A stretch of DNA of 64,000 bases from NCBI GenBank assembly GCA_964017065.1, contig OZ024787.1, forward strand, positions 714,875-778,874, in the 5' to 3' direction. The stretch is from Haliclona indistincta (Eukaryota > Porifera > Demospongiae > Haplosclerida > Chalinidae). Below are positions 47,293 to 58,704 of the stretch, piece by piece. The notes beneath the pieces are model-generated. The model saw only the letters and a program-made list of their open reading frames with translations, searched no databases and was not told the origin of the DNA. The position numbers and the translations under genes are program-made. Positions within the stretch are counted from its first letter, which is position 1. Each line of letters opens with the position of its first letter.

Positions 47293-49113
47293 GAGATTGA
47301 TTCGCATGTTTCTTATCGTACCTGTTGTCGCCACAGTTACGTGAGAATACTGCCAGTAGTGTGGTTGTGAATGAATCAAGCTGATCAGCACTGGATCATG
47401 TGACACTAGTAACATAATAATGACCACACCCACTGACCTATCTCTCAGTGGCTTGAGGTGACTAAACAGAGCAGCACTGGAATACCGAACCTGAACAAAA
47501 ATTACGAATCACTCAAAAAATTTTCAAATATCTACAATTAAAAATTGAGACCCTATGCTATGTAGTGTGTTGCTTACAGTAGATTCAGTGAGATCTCCTA
47601 CACTGACTACTAGTCCTAGTAGAGTGGAGTAGCTATAGACAGGTAGAGCCATCAGTTGAACAGTGACTGGGTAACAGCACTGAGGTAAACCCCAGTTCAC
47701 CCAATCCTTGTACTCCCAGGTATAGGCCTTACTACCAGTAGGAGGCACCCACTGATTCCACTCTTCAGTTGGTCTATGAGCAATAAAGTAACCTGAGAAT
47801 ACTAAAAAATCGGTGCTTCACAGCGTTATCTACACACTCGCTATATATTGAGCAGTGAGAGCTAATGCACGACATTTCGTTCCATCTCTTCAAGAGAGAT
47901 CGCAAGGTCTTTGCTGGATACTATATTTCAGTGATGTGCTGACTTATCACCGGCTTTGTGCGGTCACAATGCAAATGATTGTGGTCACTCACGTTGTAAA
48001 TATCTCTATCAGTCTCTCATGATGAGGTATGTGAAGTACTATAGGTCTGTGAGGGAGAGGGAGAGTGTGTAAGATGTGATGGTGATCATGAGGTATGTGA
48101 GGTACTATAGGTCTGTGAGGGAGAGTGTGTAAGATGTGATGGTGATCATGAGGTATGTGAAGTACTATAGGTCTGTGAGGGAGAGTGTGTAAGATGTGAT
48201 GGTGATCATGAGGTATGTGAAGTACTATAGGTCTGTGAGGGAGAGTGTGTAAGATGTGATTGTGATCATGAGGTATGTGAGGTACTATAGGTCTGTGAGG
48301 GAGAGTGTGTAAGATGTGATTGTGATCATGAGGTATGTGAGGTACTATAGGCCTGTGAGGGAGAGTGTGTAAGATGTGATGGTGATCACGAGGTATGTGA
48401 GGTACTATAGGTCTGTGAGGGAGAGTGTGTAAGATGTGATGGTGATCACGAGGTATGTGAGGTACTATAGGTCTGTGAGGGAGAGTGTGTAAGATGTGAT
48501 GGTGATCATGAAGTACTATAGGTCTGTGAGGGAGAGTGTGTAAGATGTGATGGTGATCATGAGGTATGTGAAGTACTATAGGTCTGTGAGGGAGAGTGTG
48601 TAAGATGTGATTGTGATCATGAGGTATGTGAAGTACTATAGGTCTGTGAGGGAGAGTGTGTAAGATGTGATGGTGATCATGAGGTATGTGAAGTACTATA
48701 GGTCTGTGAGGGAGAGTGTGTAAGATGTGATGGTGACACTCACTGATGGTTAATTAGGATGAGGAGGGAGGAGCATGCTAGATCTCTGGTACGATCAATC
48801 CTCTCATTACACTGTTGAACAATACCGCACACCACACGACCAACACTATACGTATATAGAGAGAAATAACCATGCATGTTACTGATGCTTCACATAAATA
48901 CTGGTTAAATGACTTATTGAATTCATTATACATGTTTTTTCACCGTGTCACCATGCAAACAGATGCTAGCAGTCGAAATACACCGGAGAAGACTTACTAC
49001 TACTAGTTAGTAGTGCAGTAAATACTCACACATCAGCAGTTAGTAGTGATGGAGCTGATACTGTGAGCTGGATAAATAGCTGATGTATAGATGACATGGC
49101 TGCCTCACGCACT
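46182..49113 (-). CDS. TBCD: Tubulin-folding cofactor D, C-terminal exons only
   Basis: Ten in-phase exons: 49113-49030, 47773-47578, 47490-47438, 47390-47322, 47109-47032, 46927-46835, 46785-46701, 46629-46526, 46473-46395, 46274-46182 (stop), 310 aa. Family signatures are YSTLLGLVVSVGDLTEST, VIKPLLKTLDLL, VRRATAEQLY and DTAWDGALAKVREQRN. TBCD (usually ~1200 aa) is a HEAT-repeat chaperone that assembles alpha/beta-tubulin heterodimers. The N-terminal ~900 residues are not found in the 4.9 kb upstream before a plus-strand gene, so this is a truncated copy or a gene split by insertions. All splice sites and frames present are intact. A possible open stretch at 49355-49205 could not be assigned. 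Confidence 0.88.
47118..47296. repeat. (GGGA)n/(GA)n tract abutting a TBCD acceptor
   Basis: In transcript sense this is a ~180-nt pyrimidine tract just upstream of the exon starting at 47109. It repeats the pattern of UNK and ANKZF1 introns. Confidence 0.9.
48018..48735. repeat. 60-bp satellite, about 12 units (TBCD intron)
   Basis: Core GAGGTATGTGAAGTACTATAG followed by GGGAGAGTGTGTAAGATGTG, period 60 bp. The paralogous segments at 39160-39270 and 51435-51545 carry only about two units. Confidence 0.95.
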
Positions 49114-49419
49114 CTAGAGAGAGAGAGAGAGAGATTGAGCAATACTTGATGTTGCTGCAACAGGGAGCTAGTTTTTGTATTATGCAGAGTAAAACTGAGC
49201 ATTTATATTCCCTCCGTGTGTACATATGGCTGTATTGATGGATGAGTAAGTTGATGTATTAATTTGATGACACATGATGGTAGTACACTCAAATATCCAT
49301 TGCTTGTTCGTTTCATATCTTCAACGCCAGAAACTCTGCTGTTTTTGGCCTGAGAATAAACAAACCTCTATTAAAAAAATTAATAATGTTCCATGACCCT
49401 CCTTATCTACTTATCCAAA
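49114..49419. other. Upstream of the last TBCD exon found; no assignable exon
   Basis: A minus-strand stretch after an AG at about 49351 stays open for ~50 codons (AKNSRVSGVEDMKRTSNG...). I do not recognise it as TBCD or another protein and found no fitting donor. Confidence 0.4.
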
Positions 49420-50640
49420 GTAAATTAAAAAGATTTCTATCGAAATCAAAAGGATGTAGTGATGAAGAAATCTACCACTGGTTCACAATGTAAACCAACA
49501 AGGAACAAGCATGGAATGGTAACACGATTGACTTGCTAACAGACCATAGATCCCTACATCAGAGGCAGCTGTGGTCTGACTATAGCTAGTTCAGCTAGTT
49601 ACTGTATGTTGACTGACACCTGACGTGCGTTGAATTGAATTCAACTTGTGACAAAATATTGATCTTGTGTACAGCCACTGATGTAGGGATCTATGGTCTG
49701 TTAGCAAGTCAATCGTGTTACCATTCCATGCTTGTTCCTTGTTGGTTTACATTGTGAACCAGTGGTAGATTTCTTCATCACTACATCCTTTTGAGATTTC
49801 GATAGAAATCTTTTTAATTTACTTGTTTGTGTCCTTTTTTCTTTTTCAGTGAAGTGCAGTTCAATATCATGCATGTACCGAGCCGTCTTTGTTTCCACCA
49901 TTAGTTTAGTTTTCCTGTTGTTGATGGCTTTTCTTTATTATTAATTTAAACTTGTAGCTAAATCGTTATGCTGTACACATCAGCTCGCCTACGCATGCAT
50001 GCAGTGCATACGAGCCCCGCCCAGACTTGTTTGCAGACCTATACGGCTTATCTGGCAAGCGCAGAATGGCGATCTTCACGAGCTTACCGTTCTTCGCAGA
50101 CAAATGTCGGGTATATGTTCTCGGGCCGTGATTCGTACGGCGCGGCGATACTCTAGTCTAGCTCGATCATCTAGCTAGTACTTGGTCACGTGCGTATGCA
50201 TATTGCGCAATCACAATAGTGGCGTCTAACACTTAGCTGACAATGGATCACGATCAAGAAATCGCGGAATTTATATCGCCGTTACGCTAAAAACAAAGTT
50301 CAAAAGGCACCTGCCAGGAGAATTTCACGACTGCTCGTGGGTGGTTTGGTCTCGGCATTGCTCGCGTAAAGGCGCTAGGCGCGCTGAAGAAAGAAGAAGA
50401 CGAAGATGACGAAACTCGATTTTCACCGTTTCCAGGTTCGTCACTTTAGTAACAATTTCGATCAATCTCCTTGCTACTGTAAGATGGGGCAACGCTAGAG
50501 AGCAGATCTAAGTGTTTTTGGACGTATAAAATTCATCACCAGGCGAAATAACAGCGTTTGAACGCTAATACATTGTATGTAGCCGCCATCTTGTTTTCTC
50601 GTTCATCCCTACATAGGGAGTCACTACCGTGCCTCCCTAA
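49420..50640. mobile_element. Fold-back element, family A copy 2
   Basis: Arms at about 49420-49565 and 49683-49830; terminal hairpin at 50616-50637 then CTAA before T (one mismatch, GGGAGTCAC). The body includes CACGTG, ATTGCGCAAT and GCCGCCATCTTG. It interrupts the region where further TBCD exons would be expected. Confidence 0.8.
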
Positions 50641-50944
50641 TAGATTAATTTTTAACTATAATAATATCACTGCCTTGCCAAGCCTCATTGTTAATTTACT
50701 TTGGTAATTTTGTGACCTATAGGCTCTATCTTTATCTTCTGCAGCAAGTCCTTAGCAATTCAGTAATTATTGTGCCGCATCCGTCAATGAATGGTTTTCC
50801 ACCCCCTGAGAATCCATTAAAGCAACATAGTTATTTTTGAAGTTTGGATAAGTCCCTGGATAGAGATTACCACAAACTTGATTATGGTAATCCTAGTTGC
50901 CCTCTTAATCTGCAGTTGCAACAGCTGCAAACAAAATTCAAAGT

Positions 50945-51650
50945 GGTAGTTTGAACAGTGACTGGGTATAGCACTGAGGTACAGCCCAGTTCACCCAATC
51001 CTTGTACTCCCAAGTACAGGCCTTACTACCAGAAGGGGGCACCCACTGATTCCACTCTTCAGTTTGTCTATGAACAATAAAAAATACTCATTTACACAGT
51101 TTCATAATAAAAATTATTTTCTGCATAATGCACACACTAGCTATTTTTATTGAGCTGTGAGCAGATCACGAGGTCATTGCTGGATACACAGTATAAACAA
51201 GTGTGCCAGGGTGACACAAAGTGGACAAAATGGTGTGCCAGGCTGACTCATATCGGTGTGCCAAATCTGGTTTGGCACACCAATAATTTATGTGCTTCCC
51301 TGGCACACCATTTTGTCCACTTTGTGTCACCCTGGCACACTTGTTTTCACACTGGCTTTGTGTGGTCGCAATGCAATGCTAGAATAACTACTGTGGTTCC
51401 TTCACTCAAGTTGTAAATATCTCCATTAGTCTCTGATCATGAGGTATGTGAGGTACTCTAGGCCTGTGAGGGAGAGTGAGAGCGTGTAGTGATCATGAGG
51501 TATGTGAGGTACTATAGGTCTGTGAGGGAGAGTGTGTAAGATGTGATGGTGACACTCACTGATGGTTGAGTAGGGTGAGGAGGGAGGAGCATGCTAGATC
51601 TCTGGTATGATCAATCCTTTCATTACACTGTTGAACAATACTACACACCT
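50945..51650 (-). pseudogene. TBCD-derived segment, copy 3 of three
   Basis: 50955-51070 matches the TBCD exon 47773-47578 with substitutions and a truncation. The right flank to about 51640 matches the 60-bp satellite flank and the ACTCACTGATGGTTGAGTAG module. It lacks complete exons. Confidence 0.75.
51199..51344. mobile_element. 146-bp perfect palindromic MITE
   Basis: Arms 51199-51243 and 51298-51344 are exact inverse copies starting CAAGTGTGCCAGGGTGACAC. A second hairpin (GGTGTGCCAAA/TTTGGCACACC) sits at 51255-51281. The paralogous sequence near 47918-47955 lacks it. Confidence 0.8.
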
Positions 51651-52970
51651 AGTTGCCATGTAGCAGTAGATACCAATAACGGTGTAGAGGCTCAAAACAA
51701 ACTGTTGAAGTACAAGTTCATGCCAAGAAGAAGGCATCTGACACTGTCAAATGTCTTTGAGAGCGCGGCCATGCAAAGTAATTCTTCACTGTCTTGATCG
51801 AAAACAAAAGGCATGTGCATTTTCAGAAGACGACATTACAACATGATGCTACAAATGGTGTGTTTAAGGTGAAGAGTCAGTCAGGCAAAGTGCATACAGT
51901 AGTTCACAACCATCATGCTCCTGTAAAGGCCAGGTATCACATACCATACAAGCACTTCTTTGTTATAATTATTCTGTTACAAGGCACTTTTCAATGAGAT
52001 TCCCTTCCAACAAGTTACCTACAGAGTGAGTACCTCCTGCCAATAGCTCCGATGATGTCATAGATGTGCAGTCAACAACTGATGATCTCAATGTGACACA
52101 TGGAGAGATACCTAGGGGGCAGGTAAGCATGGATGAAAAATTAACAATTATCACAATATAATGTTGCTATAGAGAACACTCAATGCTAACACTCTAAGAA
52201 AGGAAGATCACAGAGCCACTTACAGGAACTGAATCACTAATATAAAATTATTATGTCAATGACGACATGAGAAGCTTAAAGCACTACTGGATTAAGTACA
52301 AACCTTGCAGAAAGACTTCTCTTCTACTTTACCAAGTAGTCATGAGGGTCTCCTACTCTGACCGTGCTCGGTAAGAAGATGAAACGCAAGTATGTGAAGT
52401 TGGGACAGAAAGCACAGCACTACTCTAGTTCTAGTCTGGAGGGCACTTCATTGAAACGAGGGAAAAGAGGCAAGACAGCAGGTTTAGGAACAGGGTTGGA
52501 AATAGGCAGACAGGTTAAGGTAAACATAAAGCATTAATAAATTATTTATAATACAGTCATGTAGAATTGTTTTACGAACAGGAGGCACAGAAGAAACAGG
52601 ACCAGACTGAAAGCAAAAAAGACAAGACATGCTATGCCATAGACAACAAATTATAAAAGTTGTATCAGTTTATAGAAGAGGAAGGTACAACCAGTGCCCT
52701 GGATGTCAAAGATCAGACTGCGGGACTTGTCTAGACAAGCTTAAGTTTGGTGGCAAGGGTGTAAAAAGCAGTGCTGTATCAACTAGGCACCAAAGGTGCG
52801 GATGCCTCGGTGGAACATTTGATATACACAGTAAACTGCAGCTATTATACCTCTCTGTACAGCAATCACAAAGCAATAGTTATGCAATCAGAAGCCAATC
52901 AGTGCTGACCACTATTCAACCGGGGATGTCTACAATGTTCAGTGCATACTGTGCTTCTATAGCTTGATTA
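51636..52970 (+). pseudogene. Decayed SWIM/CXXC transposase-like gene
   Basis: 51640-51790 encodes TNNGVEAQNKLLKYKF, a motif of MULE-type transposase-related proteins. 51850-51960 ends in RYHIPYKHFF, a SWIM motif with its Cys changed to Tyr. 52665-52810 encodes QCPGCQRSDCGTC and KFGGKG, a CXXC finger missing several cysteines. Stops and frameshifts separate the pieces, but exon-like breaks (e.g. donor near 52518, acceptor near 52580) remain. Confidence 0.55.
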
Positions 52971-53077
52971 CACACTTTCTCTGGGGCTGCGCTGCTATCC
53001 TGTAATGAATTCTAACCTATCAGCTTCTAGGTATAGTCAACTGTGGATAGCTTTGCCTTTGAAGAACTCCCGGGAGG

Positions 53078-53654
53078 CTGCAGATTAGTCAGGCGTAGCC
53101 ACACCCATCGCGTGCGTTCCTTCGGATGGGTCAGGAGACATTAGTATACTCTAGTTGTCGTTCAGGAATGTAGCGCTACGTAATAGTTACGAGATGAATA
53201 TTGTTAATCACGTGTTGATATTTTAATAACCACGATGTAATAACTGAGGTCTGGGTTTGGTCCCCAGGCTCTCCATATAGAGCCTGGTACACATTGTATG
53301 CGCATGCGTTAATTATGTCCAAATATGGCATGATCAATTGAATGGCATGATTCGGCAAATTCAACAGATTCGGTTAAAATCATGCCTTATTTGGACATAA
53401 TTAACGCATGCGCATACAATGTGTACCAGGCCCTCTCCTCAGCTTTGGGAGGCGGGGCCTGGGGACGAGGCTAGGGTTTGGCTATAAAAGAAACTCGTGT
53501 GGTAACCGCCCACCCGGACGTGACGCAAAGCTAGCTGCAATCTGATTGGATTGCAACTATAGTCGCAAAGTGTACAACTCAAGCATACTAATGTCTCCTG
53601 ACCCATCCGAAGGAACGCACGCAATGGGTGTGGCTACGCCTGACTAGCTGCAGA
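53078..53654. mobile_element. 577-bp MITE with ~80-bp TIRs enclosing another hairpin
   Basis: CTGCAGATTAGTCAGGCGTA at 53078-53158 is inverted at 53573-53654. Inside, 53279-53332 and 53381-53433 form a second near-perfect inverted repeat containing GCCTGGTACACA and GCGCATGC. Confidence 0.75.
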
Positions 53655-54105
53655 TCGCCAGCAACACCTAGCCATGATCAATCGCGAGTGAGCAAATTGA
53701 GCCATAACTCACGGCTTCGTATAAAGTTTTCACTTGATCGAAAGTACCTTCCACGCTGTTCAGTGTAATAATGGCGCCATTTCTCATTTCCCCATTCCTA
53801 CTTTTAGTCGTACCACCCACGCACCCACTTATAGTCCAGTGCGGACCCGCCCGTGTTTGATTGGTCAACGTATTACTTTTCTGGCACCGCTACTTGAAAT
53901 CACAATTATCGGCACCGCTAGCGCTACACGATCACTGGAAGGCGGAAATTATTATTAAATACTTTCGCTTTGACTGTGGCGTTGCAATATCTTTTCGAAC
54001 CGCCGTACGGTATAAAAGTCGAGTGCATGCAACACATACGGTTACACATACTGTATACTGGTGGCGATTCAGCCTAGGATTAGTATACTGACTTCATCTA
54101 AAGAT
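53655..54105 (+). promoter_or_regulatory. Promoter region of the propeller-like gene, TATA box at 54011
   Basis: TATAAAA at 54011-54017 lies 89 bp upstream of the ATG, as expected for a start site near 54041. No other motif is assigned. Confidence 0.55.
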
Positions 54106-57100
54106 ATGGCAGAATATGGATATGGATATCGCTCTGGTTTTGAGAAGCATGCTCCACTATTCAATGGCGTAGTCAGTGAAGCTGTACCTCAGCTGAACGA
54201 TTCTGAAGCTAAACCGAACGTGGCGAGCGCTGAGGTAAAATGCGGACAATAATTCCATGAATTTGTTCATCACTATATGTTTTCTGCTGTAGTATGCAAG
54301 TGTTATGTCAAAGCTCAGTCCAAAAGATCCAGTTATAGAATTCCAGGTAGAGCTTGAAGAGAACAAAGGCTCAAAAGGTTCTATTTCTAACACTGATGTA
54401 AGTTACACTATTGAACTGTTCATTTGTGATCAAAGTTACTGTCTTACAGTTACTTGGTGCGGATGCATCTGGAACAAAATGTGCGAAACTTTTTTCAAAA
54501 GGTGAACTACCCAAATTGCAGTCATTCAGGGCAGGGAAGCATAGTGATGGAACAAAAATACTTCTTGTGGGAGGAAGGTATAGACTCTGAATATAGAAGT
54601 GTTATACATTTTGCCCTGGTACTATAGAACTGCAGGTCTCCATTCATTTTGTGGTGCAGGCTTTTTGCCAAAACATGAAAATCATGCCCTCTATGTAGTC
54701 AAAATGTCATCCAGCGGGCCATGGCAGACAGCTGGTGCAGCTCTTCCTAGTGCCTACTATGAAAGACTGGCAGTCGAAAATGCACAATCCTGTCAAGTGC
54801 AGGTGAAGGGCGCTGATGGCAGCATGAAAAACTATCTGTATGTTGTTGGAGGATATGGCTATAGCTCTGAATTCAGTATCATGGTGACTATTCCTCAAGT
54901 AAGGAGATTATGTTAAAGTCTTATTATAATAATTATACTGTATTTAAATAGCTGACCGTGATTGATGTTGATGCTACTATTCATCAAATATGGACAGCAG
55001 CACAGACAAACGGTGTCCCTGTACTTGATGGATGCATCTTCACACTCAACAACCAGCTGTTACAGGTTTGCTTGTTGTTAGACAGTATGATGTCTTTTGC
55101 CTATTGTGTCTTTTGTCATAGATAATAGTAGGGATTAGCAACGGGTGCGCATTCTAGTACGTTTTTTGATCGCCAACCGACGAAGCGGTTGTTGATTGCA
55201 GGACAAGCGTTGTAAAACGCAATTACAAGCAGTTTTTTACTCTGCCGAAAGTGGTTAGTTAAGCCTCGGTGGGCGGCATACAGTAGTCGTGTTGAGTTTC
55301 TTTGTGGTTGTAGTTTAATACTTGAAAGAATTTTTTACTGATGACGAAACTATATTTAAAGAAAATTAAAAAGATTTCTATCGAAATCAAAAGGATGTAG
55401 GGTTGTGAAATCTACCACTGGTTCACAATGTTAACTAACAAGGAACAAGCATGGAATGGTAACACGATTGACTTGGTAACAAACCATAGATCCCTACATC
55501 AGTGGCTGCTGTGGTTAACCTAGTTGCTCGTGCATTCAGCTTGTGCACAGCCACTGATGTAGGGATCTATGGTTTGTTACCAAGTCAATCGTGTTACCAT
55601 TCCATGCTTGTTCCTTGTTAGTTAACATTGTGAACCAGTGGTAGATTTCACAACCCTACATCCTTTTGATTTCGATAGAAATCTTTTAATTTTTTTGTTT
55701 GTGTCCCTTTTTAGTGCAGCGCAGTTCATTGCACGTGCTGAGCCATCTTTGTTTCCACCATTGGTTTAGTTTTCCTGTTGTTGATGGTTTTTCTTTATTA
55801 TTAAAAATTTAAGTAGCAAAAAATAATTGTTATGCTATTTTATCCGCTCGCCTACGCATACATGCATACATGAATGCCATACGAGCCGCCCCGCCCACAC
55901 TAGTTTGTAGACCTATAGCTATACGGCGGTTATAATTATCAGGCAAGAACAGAATGGTGATCCTATAGCATGCCGTTCTTCGAAGACTCCAGACAGATAT
56001 GTGTTCTCCGTGATTCATACGGCGCGGAGATACTCAAGCTAGTGCTTGGTCACGTGCACTAACCACTGCTTGGTCACGTGCGTATTGCGCAATCACAATA
56101 TTGGCGTCTAACACTTAGCTGACAATGGATCACGATCGAGAAATCGCGGAATTTATATCGCCGTTTCGCTAAAAACTAAGTTCAAAAGGCACATGCCAGG
56201 AGAATTTCACGACTGTTCGTGGGTGTTTTGGTCTCAGCATTGCTCACGTAAAGGCGCTAGGCGAGTGGAAGAAAGAAAGAAAGAAGAAGAAGAAGAAAAC
56301 GAAGATGACGAAAGTCGATTTTCACTGTTTCCAGGTTCGTCACTTTAGTAACAATTTCGAGCAATCTCCTTGCTACTGTTAGATGGGAAAACGCCAGAGA
56401 GCAGATCTAAGCGTCTTTGGACGAATAAAATTCTTCACCAGGCGAAATTTCAGCGTTTGAACGCTAATACATTGTATGTAGCCGCCATCTTGTTTTCTCG
56501 TTCAACCCTACATAGGGAGGCACTACCGTGCCTCCCTAATAATTATGTGCTAAAGTATTGAGAGATTTTCTGTCATCAAGCAATGTACTTTTTAAAATTT
56601 TAATTTAATGTACACCTTATGTGGTGTTTTTCAATAATAATAATAATAATTAATAGTCACATGACTCAAATCATGTGGTCACTGAGCACTGCTTGGCTTC
56701 TGATAAAATTGCTGTACTGAGCTACAGGCCTTCTGCCTGCTCAGTGTATAGGCCGTGTGATAATTCAGCCATAGATATGAGCCATGGCGCTATTTGGCGG
56801 GTACTTCACTTTGCACGCTGTACTCTAACACGTTGGAAATTTAACCCGTAAACCAGATGTATTTGAAAGTCCTGTCTGTTTCTAATCCCTGTGAGTATAT
56901 TGTATCTATATGCTTTAATAGGTGACAGGCGGACAGTTGCACTTCAATGAGGGTAAGAATGAGCCCACTGGTAAACCTCACTTATACCTAATATCCGGAC
57001 AAATATTCTATGTAAGCCATTGAATTAATAATAGCACTGTTATTATAATAAAATTAATTATTATAGGGAAGTTATGGAAAAATGACACCCACCATATCCA

Positions 57101-58254
57101 CAAAGAAGCAGCACAGTTTATTTTCTTACACTAGAGGAATGCATAAGTTTGAACTGCCGATTCCTGATTCCCATGGCCAGCTACCTGATGTCAATGTGGT
57201 GAAGGTGAAGGCGTCTGTAGACACTACAAATGCTCATGATCCCTCTGCCATGGATGCTGCTCTGGCACGAAGAGACCTAAATGTTGTACCATCCTTCCTT
57301 CCATGTAAGGAGTAGTGATATCAAGGAATGATAACAGCATGCATGCATGCTTATACTAATTTTTGCACTATCTAGGTACATTTGTGCCAGCTGTTGGTGA
57401 TAAACCTGCTCAGTGTTCTCCTGGCGCTGTGATTCTTAGTGGTGTGTTCAATCAAGACGGTTCTGATGCTCCATATCTACAGCCAATAGTTGTCAACTTT
57501 AATCCTACACTTGAAACTAAATGTCCGACTCCATCTCTAATTCCTACTTTTACTAGTCGACCATTTTTTCAGCTATACAATCAGTATGATTGCGCTAATG
57601 CTCAGTTGTTGAGCATTCCCAAGGACCCTCCCAAGGACGCTACCAAAGACCCTACCAAGGGCCATCCCAAGGGCCCTACTCAGTACAATGTGTTGATGGG
57701 CGGAGTTAGCTTCTTCTACAAAAATGATGACATTGGTAAACATTACTAATTATTTAATGTCAGTGAATGCCTGCTTTTGTACAGAGACTGTGCAAATTGA
57801 TCAGGTCTCTACCTTGTTCTGTGCTCCCTTCACCAATGACATTTCCGTTGTCAAGATGGATGCCGGTTCAAATTTTACACAGGTAAAATCTTACTAGTAG
57901 TATGTTTGCAAAAAATTATGATGCTTTATCATTTTCTTTTAGCGTTTAATACCAAGTAAAATAAATACTAAATTCTTCAACTCTACCAATTTGTCTACCT
58001 TTGGTACTGAATCAGTTTTTATTCCAGCGACTGGTGTACCATTGAGTCCTGCTCTTCCCTCTTACACGGGAGTCATGGATTATGATGCAATCAAGAAACA
58101 AGCATTGGAACAAACTGATTGTCGTTTCAAGATAGGCACAATTTATGGTGGAATTGAGAGCACTGTTCCAGCCAAACATCCACCACGTTTCCACCATAGC
58201 GATACTAATGCTTCTTCTCGTTTGATCGATGTTTATCTGAAGTTTGGGAAGTGA
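54106..58254 (+). CDS. 10-exon gene resembling a bacterial secreted propeller/kelch-like family
   Basis: Exons 54106-54234, 54293-54397, 54450-54577, 54628-54898, 54952-55065, 56922-57011, 57067-57304, 57376-57735, 57785-57882 and 57943-58254 join in phase to 614 aa. Visible motifs are LLVGGR, YLYVVGGYGYSSEF, LISGQIFY, DAALARRDLNVVPS, NQYDCANAQLL, NVLMGGVSFFY and IGTIYGGIES. Repeating GG-centred strands fit a kelch-like propeller. I recall this motif order from secreted proteins of Bacteroidetes-type bacteria, so an ancient transfer with later intron gain is plausible; this is inference. A low-complexity KDPPKDATKDPTKGHPKGPT insert lies in exon 8. No signal peptide is evident. Intron 5 (1.86 kb) hosts a family A transposon. 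Confidence 0.8.
55361..56539. mobile_element. Fold-back element, family A copy 3 (intronic)
   Basis: Arms at about 55361-55512 and 55546-55690, with a short 35-bp loop, then the body and terminal hairpin 56515-56536 followed by CTAA and T. It lies in intron 5 of the propeller-like gene. Confidence 0.85.
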
Positions 58255-58369
58255 AATGCATTAACGAACCTATGGCTTCATAGCCCAGCTTAGTGACTTT
58301 GTGGATTATACTAGTTAGCTAGTACATGTATGTATCATTACAAGTTTGACATGTGCTATTATCATTAAA

Positions 58370-58680
58370 GTAAAAAAGTTTTAATAAAAAACTGAAAAGT
58401 GTAGTGATGACACTTGCAAAAGTAAAGAAACAAGATGGAGATTAAAGAATAATGCTTTCAAAAGTAAAAGTCCCAAGTATTCCTATATCCGCAGCTGCTG
58501 TACGTGATGACCTGCAACAAATGTGGAATCCTCTTCCCATACCTTTTACAACTGACAATTACTTTATCGGACTGCGTCCTCCAAACTCATTACAACTGTC
58601 AATTATAGCTGATTGCAGCAAACCTGACACTCAGTTTTGACAAACAGACTACGAGGACTCATATTTGTGGTCAACACCAC
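58370..58680. repeat. Left arm of a 2-kb inverted repeat
   Basis: It matches 60165-60445 in inverse orientation, e.g. CAGTTTTGACAAACAGACTAC and its complement. It contains an open frame of 62 codons (58452-58640) with no recognised domain. The two arms bracket family A copy 4. Confidence 0.65.
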
Positions 58681-58704
58681 ATCTCTCCTGTACTACATGC
58701 TGGT

